Below, piece by piece: positions 10,831 through 23,092 of a stretch of DNA of 64,000 bases. Origin of the DNA: Artemisia argyi. Taxonomy: Eukaryota; Streptophyta; Magnoliopsida; Asterales; Asteraceae. Made by a program: the position numbers and the translations under genes. The notes under the pieces were generated by a model. The model did not search any database. It was not told the DNA's origin and saw only the letters and a program-made list of their open reading frames with translations. The stretch is taken from the NCBI GenBank assembly GCA_030686995.1, contig CM060685.1:26670065-26734064 (forward strand). Reading direction: 5' to 3'. Position 1 is the stretch's first letter; the number at the start of each line of letters is the position of its first letter.

Positions 10831-12572
10831 ACGATTCTGCAGCGAGAAACATTGAGAGTTTGTCGGTCAGAAAATGAAAACGTGATCCAGAGTGTGGCTT
10901 GGTAAATACATCTGCAATCTGTAAAGCAAAGCAGAAGGAACACACGGTAGAGAGATAGTCCCAGCCTAAAGATGACGACGAGTGAAATGACAATCTATCT
11001 CAATATGCTTGGTGCGTTCATGAAACACCGAGTTATGCGCAATATGAATAACACCACGATTATCACAATGTAACGGAGTAGAATGGCTGATATGAATATC
11101 TGCAAGCAACCAAAGTAACCAAACAATATCACTAGTAGTCACTGTTATGGCTCGGTACTCAACTTCGGTAGAAGATTTAGAAATAACATCTTCTTTATTA
11201 CTCTTCCACGAAATAAGAGAATCATGAAGAAACATACAAAACACAGTAGTTGACTTGCGAGAAGCAGAATCACCGGCCCAGTCAGAATCATAATAAGTAC
11301 GCAAGTCCAAGGCAGATGCAGAAGGAAACATAAGTGTTTGAAACTGAGTACCTCGAAGATACCTGCGAATGTGCAAAAAGCATCCCACTGAACAATTATG
11401 GGAGCATAGACAAATTGACTAATAACATTATGAACTACATAAGAAATATCTTGACGTGTAACTGTAAGATAAACCAAACTTCCCACAATAGTCCAATACA
11501 AACTTGGGTCTGGCAAATGATCACCATCTGTCGGAGTGTATATGGCCTTAGCATTAATAGGAATATCTTCAACCATTTTGTCTGTAATTCTTGCACGATC
11601 AAGTAAATAAACTATATACTTGGACTAAGACAAAAATATATCCTTTTGGTGAAGAAGCAACCTCAATACCCAGACGTAGTAATCCCAAATCCTTCATAGC
11701 AAAACGATGAGATAACTCTTCCTTCCAATTCAATTCCATCACAATCATTTCCAGTAATTTTCATATCATCAACATATAATGACAATAAAATACATCCAGC
11801 ACTTGAACGTTTAACAAATAATGCAGAATCATGATGGCTAGAGACAAATCCAAGAGAAGTAACAACTATGGATAACTTCTCAAACAAGCACGTGGTGCCT
11901 GTTTGAGTCCATAAAGAGCTTTCTGGAGCTTTCAAACATCACCTGACTGATGAGGAACACCAGGAGGTGGTTTCATATAAACTTCTTCATTTAGGTCACC
12001 ATTCAAGAAGGCAATCCTAACATCCATTTGATATATTTTTCAATGACAACTAGAAGCCACTGCAATCAAAGTTCGGACAATTGTCATTTTTGCAACAGGA
12101 GAAAAAGTCTCTTCGTAATCCATGCCATACTCTTGAAAGTAACCTTTAGCAACAAGTTGAGCCTTATATCTTTCAATGGACCCATGAGATTTGGTTTTAA
12201 TTTTGTAGACCCAACGAGAGCCAATAGCGCGTTTGCGTGCTGGCAAAGGTACCAAGTCCAACGTGTGAGTCTGATGTAATGCAGTAAGTTCTTCAACCAT
12301 AGCACCTTGCTAAAGTGGATCACAAATAGCTTCCGTATAGGACACCGGCTTATGAAGACTATGTATATAAGCAACAAAAGAAGCAAACAAACTAGAATAA
12401 CAAGAATAAATAAAATCATCCTTTTTAGTGGACTTACTAATACGTGTGGGTCGAACATTTGGAAGAGGAACTGCTATGACTTCAGGTAATGATTGGGTAG
12501 TCGTGGTAGGAGAATGATTAGCGGTCGATGTAGCCTCGGAAATTATAACTGGTGGTGTTTCGGTAGTGGACA
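10831..12572 (-). pseudogene. copia pol 3' half: reverse transcriptase and RNase H, broken
   Basis: Minus-strand frames in order give a Ser/Thr/Pro-rich integrase-RT linker (STTETPPVIISEATS), the RT start ([19 protein letters not shown]), the catalytic YVDDM box, the RNase H region (SDWAGDSASRKS; KSNKEDVISKSSTEVEYRA; HIEIDCHFTR) and the end (ADVFTKPHSGSRF; LSMFLAA), closing just before the polypurine tract. At least three frame breaks and stops divide it, so no functional polyprotein is possible. In the living family these domains copy element RNA into DNA in cytoplasmic particles. The right edge at 12572 stops inside the linker and joins LINE-flank sequence. Confidence 0.88.
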
Positions 12573-12712
12573 TTTAATCTACACATTTTTATTTCAACAC
12601 TTTTATAAGATGTGTAAACTTTGGTTATTTATTAACATTTAATAATGTGTAAAATTTGATTATAGTGACAAATGTGAATTTTTTTTGTAAAATAATAGAT
12701 TTTCCACACTTA
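12573..12712. repeat. Left piece of duplicated LINE-flank sequence, up to the Helitron insertion
   Basis: Matches about 25935-26525 (TTATTTATTAACATTTAATAATGTGTAAAATTTG; then AATAGATTTTCCACACTTA) minus insertions found only in the right copy. It ends at CACTTA, where the right copy continues TAATTATATAAAA but this copy jumps into the Helitron. Confidence 0.8.
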
Positions 12713-12861
12713 TCTTTACATATATATGAGACAAGTTTTGAGTTGTATTTAATGCTTTGAAGGTTGTACCATGAGAGTTAAATGCCACTTGGCATGAGGT
12801 GCTGACTGGATAATATGAGTCATCATGTGACTCAGCAATATCCTCCACGTTGGTACCTTAA

Positions 12862-12967
12862 CATGATTGCGGAATGTGTTTAAAAAATTTGACACATATG
12901 GGATTTGAACCCCGGTCTCCCAAGTAAACAAGCAACAATCCAACCACTAGACCAAAGTGGTTTTTGT
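12862..12967 (-). mobile_element. tRNA-derived SINE head
   Basis: On the minus strand the A-box-like TTGGTCTAGTGGTTGG is followed ~35 bp later by a perfect B box (GGGGTTCAAATCCC), so the segment looks like a tRNA-type pol III promoter. It does not fold as a complete tRNA with an acceptor stem that I can see, so I call it a SINE head or tRNA relic. Confidence 0.55.
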
Positions 12968-13529
12968 GAAACAATTTGAAAAACAAATTCAATAAGGCAT
13001 TCAATTTTTTTGGCTACTCATTTGGCTCTTAATTATGGCAACTCAAATAAATCGGTTTAAAAATCCCTTAATTGTAGCTATGTTAAAAGAAATTAAATAA
13101 AAGGAGCGTGTAACTATTCAAAATTCAAAACGCCTATCACGGGTTGAGATGATTTTAGTTTCTTTCAATCACACGAAATCATATTCAATCAAATCTTAAA
13201 AAAAATAAAAAATAAAAATAAAAAAAACCCCTCAACACACACACAATCAACCCATTTTTCGAAAATGGTTTGATCAACAAATTCACACTGGATTCATAAT
13301 CATCTTCGAAGGTAATCTTTTATTTAATTTGTTCATATTGTATCAATTAGGTTAGTTTGTAAATTTTTTGAGTTATGACGATTTAGGGATTAATTTTGTA
13401 TGCAATTATTAAGATTAATTATTTATTGTAGTTTTGAATTCAACTCTTCCTCGATATGAGGCGACTATATCACCATGTATTGACATTTTTTTATCTCAAC
13501 CGCAGCAGCAAAAGTCGCAACAGGAACCC

Positions 13530-16500
13530 TGACTCCTCCTAAACTAACCAGTCAACCGGGTGCAGTCAATAGGTCAACCCAGGAGAAAGTGCAAGATAAC
13601 TAGTGAAGAATAGGGTTTCCCCGGGTCGTTATGTCCCGACGAGGTGTGGATGGTAATCAAAGCGGTTCTGTGATCGGGTGAATTTGGATGAGAAAGGGGT
13701 TTGTGTGTGATTAAGCTAAGGAATATACGAAGAAATAGCTTAAACAAGCTATATAAACAAGACTGGGAAGTTGGAAAAACCAGAAACGATTTAAACCTAA
13801 AAACGCGTACGTAACGTTTAAATAAAACGTAAACGTACAAAATAAAAAGTAAAACAACTGAAATCCGAAAACACCAAGGGGTTGAAAATGACTTTTTTAC
13901 AAACTAAAACATAAAAGAAAATTTTTAGAAAAAGAAAATAAATTTTAACCCTAATTTATTATTATTTAAATACTAATTAATACTAATTATTAATATTTAA
14001 AACACTTAAATATAATTTAACACTAATTAAATACTAAAAAGGTGAAAATAAAATTTCTAAAATTATAAAATAACTAAAAATAAGTTTTAAAAATAAAAAT
14101 ATGTATTTTTGTCTTTTTGTGAATTTTAGATTAATTAATAACTAATTAACTAATTAAACTATTTTAAATTAAGAAAAATAGAAAATGAACAGTAAAAATT
14201 CTAAGAAAATTTCTAAAATTATTTTATAACATATAAAAGCTATAAAAAATATAAAAAATAGGTTTTGCTTAATAAAAACTAATTATGCTATCTTAAACTT
14301 AATATTAATTAATAATTAATAAAACTAAAATTAATTCTAATAAATACTAAATGATAAAATAAAAATCTGAAAAAATTATTATAAATAGTTTAATATAATA
14401 GGTAATTAATAAAAATATAAAAAAAGCTAAATACTTAATTAAAATATAAAAATTAAAATTAAAATTAAATTACATTAAATAGAAACTATCACTTAATTTA
14501 AATTTGATTTTTCTTGGTTTTTCTTTTACAAACTTATTTAATACCTAAAAACTACAAACTTTTGTAAAAACAAGTAATGTGGAACTTAAAAATAAGCTGA
14601 GAAAAAGCCAAGAGTTGAGACAGTTGACCAAAGTTGACCAAAAGGCAAAATAAGCTAAAATGGCCTCAAGTGGGACCCACAATGGTTAAGTCTGGTCCAA
14701 ATAAGTTAATGAAACATGTATAAGCTGGAAAAAGCACAATTGGACTTCAGAATAAGCTATAAGCCACAAAATAAGCACATGAAATCTTGTTTGAAACTGA
14801 AAATGGGGACAGACTAGATTGGTTGATTCAGGTGGGACCCAGTGGGTTCAAGGTCAAACTAGTGGTCAAAATGTGAAACCTGGTAGGAGGGGGGTTGGGA
14901 GGAACAAGATTGATGGCCTGGGGCCCACTGGGTTGGCTGGAAAACCACCACCAAGTGGTGGTGGTGGCTGTCTGATCTGCACAGCAGGGGGGCAGCTTGC
15001 CCTGCAGCCCTCTTTGGGCAATGGTGGGGCCCACAAGAAAATTTACAAAAATGAAAGGAAGTTGGGAACTCAAAGTTGAGCTGATGGACAACACATGTAA
15101 ACAAGATTCAATCCATGAAAGCAACTACAAAAATCAAATAAATTCTTTGAAATTTTGTGAAAATCTTAACAAACAAACTTTGACTTTTTGAAGAAACTTG
15201 GTATTTTGACTTTTTTCAACTTTGGGTCACTCCTACTGATTTAATATGATATTATAAGCTACTAGAAAATGAAATTAAGTTAGAACACCAACTAATGAAA
15301 GGATTTGGGTGGTTTGAAGTCTCAAAGCTCCAACAGTTAACTGTTGGAGGCTTTGGAGATGATTTTTGACTTTTTACTTGTTACCCTACTATTCAATGCT
15401 TAAACTAGTCTATCCTAACCTACTATGAACTAATGGTGCAAAGAAGACAGTAAATTTCCAACAAGAACCCACCAGAATGAGCAAAACCAAACACCCCTCT
15501 TAAAACTGAAAATGGTGATTATTAAAGCATTTGGCTGGTTTGAACACTGAGACTGACTCCTAAGTGCTTAACATGATAAGGAAAGTTAATCTGAGCATAC
15601 AAGAACACACCTTAACAACATTTGCCCAGGATTCATCATATGCCCATTTTAATCAGTTAACATGTAAATCATAGGTACTTAGATTAAACAATGAAGCAAG
15701 CATACACTAATCTTAAACTGAACTTAGGAATAGGAAACAAACATAAAAACAAAGAATCACAGGGGATTAAGCACAGCTACAGTAAATGCAATGAAAAATA
15801 GAAAAATGCTTACATATTTCCCAATGCTCAGAAATATGAACCAGAAACCAAGATTACATCCTAAATGGCCCCCATGAGCCTCTAATACCCAATCCAAGCT
15901 CAGAATCAGCTCTGACTTTCTTTTCTCCTTTTTTTTTTTTTTTTTTTTTTTTTTCTTTATTTTTCTATTTATTTTTGGATATTTTTGATTTCTTATCCAA
16001 ACTGCAATACATATATTAGAACTTAAGAAAACTTAAAATAAGGCTTAAATGGGATTAAAGGAACATGAAACCATAACTTTTAACAATATATAGTGGGATT
16101 GTCAATTTCACTATAAATTTCCAAAAACTTCTTTTGATAACCAAGCTTGAATTTAAAGTTAAGTTAAGTTTACAATAGATTAAAAGACTGAGTACAACAC
16201 TATTGAACTGAAAGGAACAATTAAAGATTAAATTACATTCAAACGTTTTTCTATGCTAAACTACAATTACTAAAAAAACTAACTAACTAGCCCTCTTTCC
16301 TTGCTTCTCTTCTTTATTTATAGTCTTCCAGAGGTCTTTTGGCTCTTTCCCACACCTCCTTTAAGCCATTGGATCATTGGTATTAATCAGGGCCCTTTAT
16401 CTTGTTTTGGCGGGAAAGGGATTTTTTTGCAAGTTTGGAAGTTTCCTCTGATAACTTGTATAGGGTGGCAAGCTTTGGACTGGGGTGTTTGGAGTGTAGG

Positions 16501-17254
16501 GGAGGTGATGATGATTGCAGGCTCATGTGGTGATGGTGATGATGGGGGGCAGTGTTTGCAGGCTGAGGTGGAGGGGATGAGTTTGACCGGGGTTGACTGG
16601 GGGGATAATACGGGGTGTGGGTTTTATTTTAATTAGGAAGTGGGCTTGGGGTTTAAGTGGGCTGAGGGTGTTTGATGGACCAGGCCAAAAAGGGTAAGGG
16701 TGTGGTTTTATTTTGGGTTTAAGGGTGTAAATAATAATAAGGGTCCATTTGGTATTTAATTCATTTCACAAGGACCAATATTGTAAAGGCTGAAAAGTTA
16801 GGGACTGATTTTGTAATTTGCCAAAAGTAACCATAAGGATCAAAATTGACAACTTCAAATACCCAGGGATCCAAAATGTGTTTTTCCAATATTAAATTTC
16901 CCGGGGACCAAAAGTGTAAATTCTCAAAACTTTTTACCCAAGGACTATTTTTGACACGTTTTGATTTTCCAAGGATAAAAATTGATTTTCCATTAAAAAA
17001 TATCCAACCAGGGACTAAAACTGCCAAAATCTGTAACTCCAGGGACTAAATTGTAATTTTATGAAAGTTGGGGGACTGAAACTGCCAATTTTGCAAACTT
17101 TGTGCGTTTTTCATTTGTTTTTGCTCATTTTGCATCTAAAACATATAAAACACAACTTTGAAATATTTTTGGTATTTTGATGCATTTCTGAGTGTTTTTG
17201 TATGTTTTGCAGTTCAGATTAGACAAAAAATGATGAGTGTTTGAGCACTCATCA
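13530..17254 (-). mobile_element. 3.7 kb solo LTR
   Basis: AACCC is present immediately before (13525-13529) and after (17255-17259) a TG...CA-bounded block. On the minus strand it starts with hairpin TGATGAGTGCTCAAACACTC and ends GGAGGAGTCA. No internal domain or second LTR is present, as expected after LTR-LTR recombination. The body contains a very AT-rich centre (13900-14570), a T-run near 15928, and a left-to-right series of GGGACTAAAACTGCC-type phrases (16740-17090). Joining the flanks gives AACAGGAACCCTATGGCAG, open in one frame, so the target may have been a captured exon. Confidence 0.85.
16740..17090. repeat. Degenerate interspersed phrase repeat inside the solo LTR
   Basis: Phrases of the form GGGACYAAAANTGNNAA recur about every 30-50 bp (AGGGACTGATTTTGTAATTTG; GGGGACCAAAAGTGTAAA; AGGGACTAAAACTGCCAAAA; AGGGACTAAATTGTAATTTT; GGGGACTGAAACTGCCAATT). 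They are degenerate and not strictly periodic. Their role is unknown. Confidence 0.6.
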
Positions 17255-17259
17255 AACCC

Positions 17260-18682
17260 TATGGCAGAGGTATGTATATGATGATGACGAGAACGATAAA
17301 AATTGGTACCCTTCGATTTTTATTTTTTGTTTAAATTGTTTTTTTCATTCTATTTATTAAACGTTATTATCTAAAAAATAGGGATCTGATGATTCAAGTT
17401 ATCTTTAGTTTCAATCTTTTGCTGTTATTAATTTTCATGAGATTAAATGATGCCTCATTGCTACCGAAAATCATATCGACACATCAATTGACAGCTACAT
17501 TTGTGAATTCGTTATACTCTGTATTATATAATAAATGGTTAGTTTGTTTGATTGTGTGTCTTTCATCTTTGTTTGTGATCCACGACAGGTTTGATTTTGT
17601 CTGATTTACTACTTAGTGCTCTTTTGCAGTATTTAGCCACAAAAAGGATACGGATGCGCTTTTTTCTTCCACGTAGCAGCCAAACCAACCACATTTATCA
17701 ACAAAAAATATGCATCAGTGGTCGTGGAGGGCGTTCACTTGAGCATTAACTTTGTGGTATAATAATTTGAATTTTAAAAAAGTTTTCCCATTTGGACATC
17801 TGTTTTTAAATTGTAGAATCTGATAATGTTATTATGTCTCAACTTAAAAGGTATTCCATGACAAGGGATTTCTCTACGTCGATTATGATGACCATCCTGT
17901 CTAGAAGAGCTGCTTTGCTGGTCAATCGTCTGAGCAATAAAGATTAGTAAGTATCATTATTATAATCAAGACTTGATCCGTTTTATGCATTTACTTATCA
18001 AAACCCAAATACTTGGTGTTTTATGTTAACTGATCAAATCGGAGTTTATAAGATTAGTCCTTATGATTATTGTAGGTGGATGCTTGGAACTCAAAGTTGA
18101 TTGACAATGATACTCGGGTATTACTTTTTACATCCCTCGCTTGCCATGCACTTAATTTTTTGAACAGGAAAGTATGAGAGGCCAGAATGAGGCATGCATT
18201 GTTGCAAAGTAGGGAGGTAAAGGCTGCAAAAGGGGTTAGTCAAATCACAGGGCATGCAATAGATTATTTTCAACGTCTTAGTAAGAAAATAGATCATGAT
18301 AATAAAATCAAGCAAAAAAAATGTTGGTTCTCAGTGGAAGAATAAACCCAAGCTATTGCTTTAATTTTTAAATTAGTTCCTTAATAGTTATTGTTTGCTA
18401 TCATAATAGAAAAAGATCAATTGAGATGCATAAATCATCGTTTGGATAACTATGAAAGCCGGTTGCTAATATGTAGAAAAAGTGCATACTTGATAGCTGT
18501 TTTGTACAATTTGTATTAGTGTAGCAAGTCTACAACTCTTACTGTAATAATCACTATATAATGAAATCATTTTGTTGCTCCCGGTGTAGTTAAATTTGTT
18601 CCATTGATAACCCAGCTTTTTAGCATATTGAGTCTTTGGGCCTCATGTAATCATTGTGAATTTTGATCAACTACATCATAAA
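17260..18682 (+). other. Helitron interior with possible captured exons, unrecognised
   Basis: Two stretches look like exons. One lies after TTTTGCAG at about 17628 and is open to ~17758 (AAKPTTFINKKYASVVVEG in one frame). A second lies at ~17848-17895 (FHDKGFLYVDYDDHP) ending in an in-frame TAG. AT-rich, intron-like DNA separates them. I do not recognise the protein. Confidence 0.3.
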
Positions 18683-18880
18683 CAGTGGAGGGGCTAGCCA
18701 AACTTTCTTAGGAGGGCCGAACTGTAAATTTTAAAACTTAGGAGGGCCAATTCATTACCTTTATTTAAAATATAAGGTTTATAATGTAACTTGGTCATTA
18801 ATATAAGGGTATTTTGTGTAGACATGAAAAATGCTAGGACGGCCATAGCCCTCTTTAGTCTATATGAAGCTCCGCCCATG
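18683..18880. mobile_element. hAT MITE, 198 bp
   Basis: A perfect 8 bp target duplication ATCATAAA (18675-18682 and 18881-18888) flanks CAGTGGAGGGGCTAGCC...GAAGCTCCGCCCATG. The short imperfect terminal inverted repeats (CAKGGGNGG class) and the 8 bp duplication are hAT hallmarks. There is no coding capacity. Confidence 0.9.
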
Positions 18881-18888
18881 ATCATAAA

Positions 18889-20604
18889 CATGTCGCTATA
18901 AATTGATCAATATATATGTTTTGTTTTTCTATGATCATATAATCAAATCAATAATTTGTTTTGATGTAGGTTTCGAAATTACCATTGATTAAGACCATGG
19001 GTGATTCGTGTCATGATAAGCCAACATATATCCCGAGCCTAAGGTGTGACTCTGAAATCTGAACTACTGGACTCGCTATAACAAGCCAAATAAACAAAAC
19101 AAGAACACTAAACTGATTTCTTTGATTTTGAATTTTTTTCATTCTTATTCAGGCAACCAATTTCCAGCAGCTGGAGATGATTACCTAAGTGTTATTTTAC
19201 TTTTTTTTAATCAAACTATTAACAAACTTACTCACCATGGATAGATCTCAAAGATCAGCACCTAATGGGACAGAGATTCTTCCACCAGGTGGCCACACTC
19301 ACAAGTACAAACACAAGATCTTATTCGATTTGAGACCATATACTCTTATGTAATTTGTTAGGGAGTTGTTTGTTGTATTCTTTAGGTCTTATGAATTGTT
19401 AAAATTAGGTTCAAACATCGTTTATCAAAATTAGCTAATTCGTAAGTGACATGACAGTTACCTTGAAGAGATTGAACACAATCAAGACATAAGTCACAAC
19501 TAAAGATTGAGAGACTTCATCAACTCACATGGGAACTCTGTATTGTTTTAGACTTTTTTTTTATCATTTTCCGTTAATATGAATGGGAACGCACATGTGA
19601 TACTAATTTTATAAAACAGGTTCCAAAATGATCATCCATCTGGTCATGCATGCAGAAGGGGTTATGAACTTCTCAGCGTTTTCTATACTCTCTTTTTGCT
19701 GCAACCACCATCTTATTCAGGTATTACTTAGTCACACTCTACGCAAATCTTGCAAATTTGATGATGGGAGATATAAAACCACATTTGAATTATTTCATGC
19801 TTCGTTTACTTATTGTCCATATTTTATCAGCTATTTGGTCGCCCTTAGTGGTTTGCTGTCAAATGGCGTTCACGTGCTTACGTTAAAAGGGTATTTCATT
19901 ATTTTCATCATATCCTTCTAATTTAATTTTAATCTTAATATTCAAAAGTTAATAATGTGTTCATATAACTAAAAGGTCAAAGAAGAGCAAGATAACAGAG
20001 ACTACCAAATAAGACCAAGTTGTGGTGTTCGAATTTGGTTTAACAAATCGATTATGGTGAGTCACTAAGTATTGCTCTTAATATTAGGCATTATCCCGGC
20101 CATTTGTTATTTTTAACCATTTTAAAGATTATAATCATAATTTCTCGGATAAAAAAAAGTTTTATGCTGAAATTAGAGTTTAAATCACAATTTGAAATTA
20201 TGACATATCACTAATCAACTAACCTTTGTAGTTGGACGGTACGAATGAGCTATTTGATAACATTGTGTAAGTCTAAGTTTACGTAAAGGAAGGCTAAGTT
20301 TGTATACTGAGTTTATAGATAGGGGCTGGATCATGAGTAAGTAGTGTTGGGGGTAACAATAAAAGGGACATCAGTAAGTAGAAAGATAGAGAATTTGGAA
20401 ATTTGTTGTTTCTTAGATGTCATCAGCATTACCACTTATTTTTTATGTTTCTTGCTAATATTCTGCTTGTGCATTCAATCCGCAAAATTAGATGTTTTTG
20501 TTGATAAATTTTGATCCTTTTTAAATGCAACTTATATCTCTAGATATTGGTTTGTGCCATTGGTGATAACAATTGCCATTCTTTCTTTTTCCATTCTTAG
20601 TTGA
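18889..20604. other. Helitron interior, mostly unassigned
   Basis: AT-rich. The only coding-like piece is a 38-codon open stretch, ATG 19237 to TAA 19351-19353, with a Pro/Gly/His-rich peptide (APNGTEILPPGGHTHKYKHK). It could be a captured exon but is not recognised. The rest shows no clear signal. Confidence 0.3.
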
Positions 20605-20750
20605 TAATTATATTTGTATATTTTGCCAACTGTATGCATACAACTAAGAATGGCAAAAGAAAGTCGGCAATTGTTCTTAATTATATTTGTATATTTTGCC
20701 AACTGTATGCATACAACTAAGAATGGCAAAAGAAAGTCGGCAATTGTTCT
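20605..20750 (+). repeat. Tandem duplication, ~73 bp x 2, with an inverted partner
   Basis: The segment TAATTATATTTGTATATTTT...GGCAATTGTTCT occurs twice back to back. Immediately upstream, CAATTGCCATTCTTTCTTTT is an inverted match to its right end (GAAAGTCGGCAATTG), so the locus can form a stem. Confidence 0.75.
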
Positions 20751-21175
20751 AACAAATGGTTGATAACAGATTACGCGCCTACGGGTCTTTCTTTTGTGCT
20801 GAACAAACGGTCTATAAAAGGAAGGAAGGCTTATGAGACAACCACTTTATCTAATGCACAACTGCAGTAATGCATACAGGTGTGCATTCTTTTCTTTTTT
20901 GCATACGGATGTAACTATTCATTCAGCTAATGATACATGTGTCTATGCATAATATTGCTATTGGTAACAGTAAAAAAAAAGTTTCATTTGAGTAAAATAT
21001 GAAAGACAATTTACCTTACACTCACTATTCGTGACGTGATTTTGTCACATATATGATTGCAGTTGTGCTAGCGACAGATGGGGTCGTCCTACTAACTAAG
21101 GCATGTAAACTATTTGGTTACCTACCGATTTGAAGTACTATATACACGATATAAATGACGGCTTAGGCTACACCG

Positions 21176-21440
21176 TTTCTTATAAATTTGTTCCTGTTGT
21201 AGGTACAAATGAAGGTCTAGAAAAAGGTTCTAGCGGTACGTGTCGCAACAACAGAGAATGCCAAAAGTAAGTCGACCACGGTTTGTAAGACTCAGGTGGT
21301 AATGATTCGTCACGTTCATGCGATTTCAGGAAACTCCGACACAACACTACACTAATTCTTATAAATTTGCTCCTGTTGTAGGAATAAATGAGCGTGACAA
21401 CAACAGAGAAAGGCAACTGCGAATGTCAAAAGTAAGTCGA
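21176..21440 (+). repeat. Imperfect tandem duplication, ~180 bp spacing
   Basis: TTCTTATAAATTTGTTCCTG (21177) is echoed by TTCTTATAAATTTGCTCCTG (21357), and ACAACAGAGAATGCCAAAAG by a diverged copy ending GTCAAAAGTAAGTCGACC. Each contains a splice-acceptor-like TTGTAGG. Possibly duplicated exon plus intron. Product unknown. Confidence 0.55.
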
Positions 21441-22018
21441 CCGCCGTTAGTAACAGTGACTTGGTAACCTTGAGGTTTGTGCTGAACCACCGGATGCATC
21501 TTGCTACGGGTAAGAATCTTTTGGTTATGGTGTGAGAAGTTGAAGCAGAATGTGACGCGGCTGAGGTTAAGACGCATGAGGCGTTGGAGATGCAAATTGC
21601 TGTACACGAGGATTGTGGCTTTTAACCTCCCACTGAAATATCATCGTTCAATGATCGAATACACATATTTGTTGCTGGCAAAAGCTTCTGGAAAATCCAT
21701 GTAAGAGCTCAAAACTGAATTCCAAAAAATGACACGTTATGTATAAGCAAATGAAGAAAGTAGATGACAGTTTTCTAGAGCTGATACTAATCACTTAATG
21801 ATCAGACAAGCATCTATCATAGTCAAACAACAAAGTGAGAAACCTTGATGATTTTAGTACGTATCTTAATTTGTATATTTCATTATATTTTGTCATTGAT
21901 GATAACAATTAAGCTAATTATGTTTTCTTAATTATATATGAATTGCTTTTTTTTTTTCTCTTACTTTTCTTTGTTCTTTTTTACATAAATTACATGAACA
22001 CTTTTATTTATTTATTTA

Positions 22019-22273
22019 CTACCTCCGTCCCTAAATAAATGTCCAGTTTGACTTTTCAAAGTCAAACTGGTTCAACTTTGACCTTAAGTATTTTTGTGAG
22101 TGTTATATAATATTTGATGCAAAATATATGAATAGATTGAGTTTTGAGTGTATTTTTCAATGGTATAATTTTTTCATCATGTATTACATAACAAAAAAAA
22201 ATATTTAAGGTTAAAGTTGAACCAGTTTGACTCAGAAAAGTTAAACTGGACATTTATTTAGGGACGGAGGGAG
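22019..22273. mobile_element. Stowaway-type MITE, 255 bp
   Basis: Terminal inverted repeats CTACCTCCGTCCCTAAATAA and the complement of TTATTTAGGGACGGAGGGAG are flanked by TA on both sides. This is the Tc1/Mariner Stowaway signature. Arms extend inward through CTGGACATTT and GGTTCAACTTT, so much of it folds back. Confidence 0.92.
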
Positions 22274-22338
22274 TATTTGTTTTTAGAATATTTGCCGTCG
22301 TTCATTATTAATGTACGTAAGCTTATAATTCCTCAAGT

Positions 22339-22383
22339 AATATTATGAGGCTAACCATCCCATCGGACGGGTTATAAAGCTAT
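22339..22383 (+). mobile_element. Inner, degraded Helitron 3' terminus
   Basis: This 45 bp block aligns without gaps to the true end at 23077-23121 (both: AATATNATGARGCTAACC, ATCGGNCGGGTTATNAAGCTA). Its hairpin is decayed and it ends CTAT instead of CTAG. It looks like an older terminus of the same family that lies 738 bp inside the present element. Confidence 0.65.
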
Positions 22384-22446
22384 AAACTATAAAAATTTAA
22401 CAATTTTAGATTGAATGTATGTAAATTTATGCTTATTCTTATATAG

Positions 22447-22743
22447 GTACACCAACTGTTTCCATGGATCATAGTGGATCAAGTCAGATATATATCAATG
22501 ACGATACTCCTGAGGTTAAGGAGTTTAATTTGAGGTAATGTAAAAATACCATACATGTCCTATATAGTTTAAATGCGATAATATACCTTTTTCTTATTTT
22601 CATTATATTTTTTTAGTTATAAAGATAAATATGGATACGGCATGGATAATTTAAAGATTGATTTGTTACCTCCAACGACTAATCTTGAAACAACTAAAAG
22701 TTTCTTTAAGGCTTACAAGATGAGGCATGGTAGATTGGTCTAA
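22447..22743 (+). pseudogene. Two-exon C-terminal gene fragment between two Helitron termini, unrecognised
   Basis: Exon 1 (22447-22534) follows acceptor TATAG and ends GAG before GTAATG. The intron (22535-22616) ends TTTTTTTAG. Exon 2 (22617-22743) continues in phase to a TAA. The joined peptide has a polar Ser/Asp-rich first part (VSMDHSGSSQIYINDDTPEV), then DKYGYGMDNLKIDLLPP and a basic end (KMRHGRLV). Splice signals and phase agree, so it is probably derived from a real gene's 3' end, but I cannot name it. Its place between an inner and an outer Helitron terminus suggests capture by read-through. Confidence 0.5.
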
Positions 22744-23092
22744 CCAACCAACACTTGACACGTTGGAAAAAGAGTAATCACTTGCATTAATAATATCTGT
22801 ATCATTTATTAATGTTATGTCAGTATCTAAGTCTTTCTTAATGTTTGTTCAAGACAATTACTTTGGTTTTTCATGTCTTTCGTTTGAAATATTGTCGAGT
22901 TTTAACTAATAAAAGTTGCACACTTATGAAGTATTGATTTTGTATGAAATAGCTAAATGTGTTTGAACAAAGATACTACTGGCTCAACTTTTTAAGCATT
23001 CATTATTATAATTTTCATAGAATACATGTATGCCGTTATTCCTTATTTATTTATGTCAACTTAGAATTAATCAAATAATATAATGAAGCTAA

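Noticed and set aside
12862..12967. Functional tRNA gene on the minus strand
   Set aside because: A and B boxes are good, but I could not fold a full cloverleaf with an acceptor stem; a SINE head explains it.
14819..15191. Pro/Gly-rich overlapping ORFs on both strands near 14.8-15.2 kb
   Set aside because: They lie in the non-coding solo LTR, overlap on both strands and have no family resemblance.
17389..17604. Hydrophobic 71-codon ORF as a membrane protein
   Set aside because: T-rich sequence yields Leu/Phe/Ile runs by chance, and it overlaps intron-like sequence of captured fragments.
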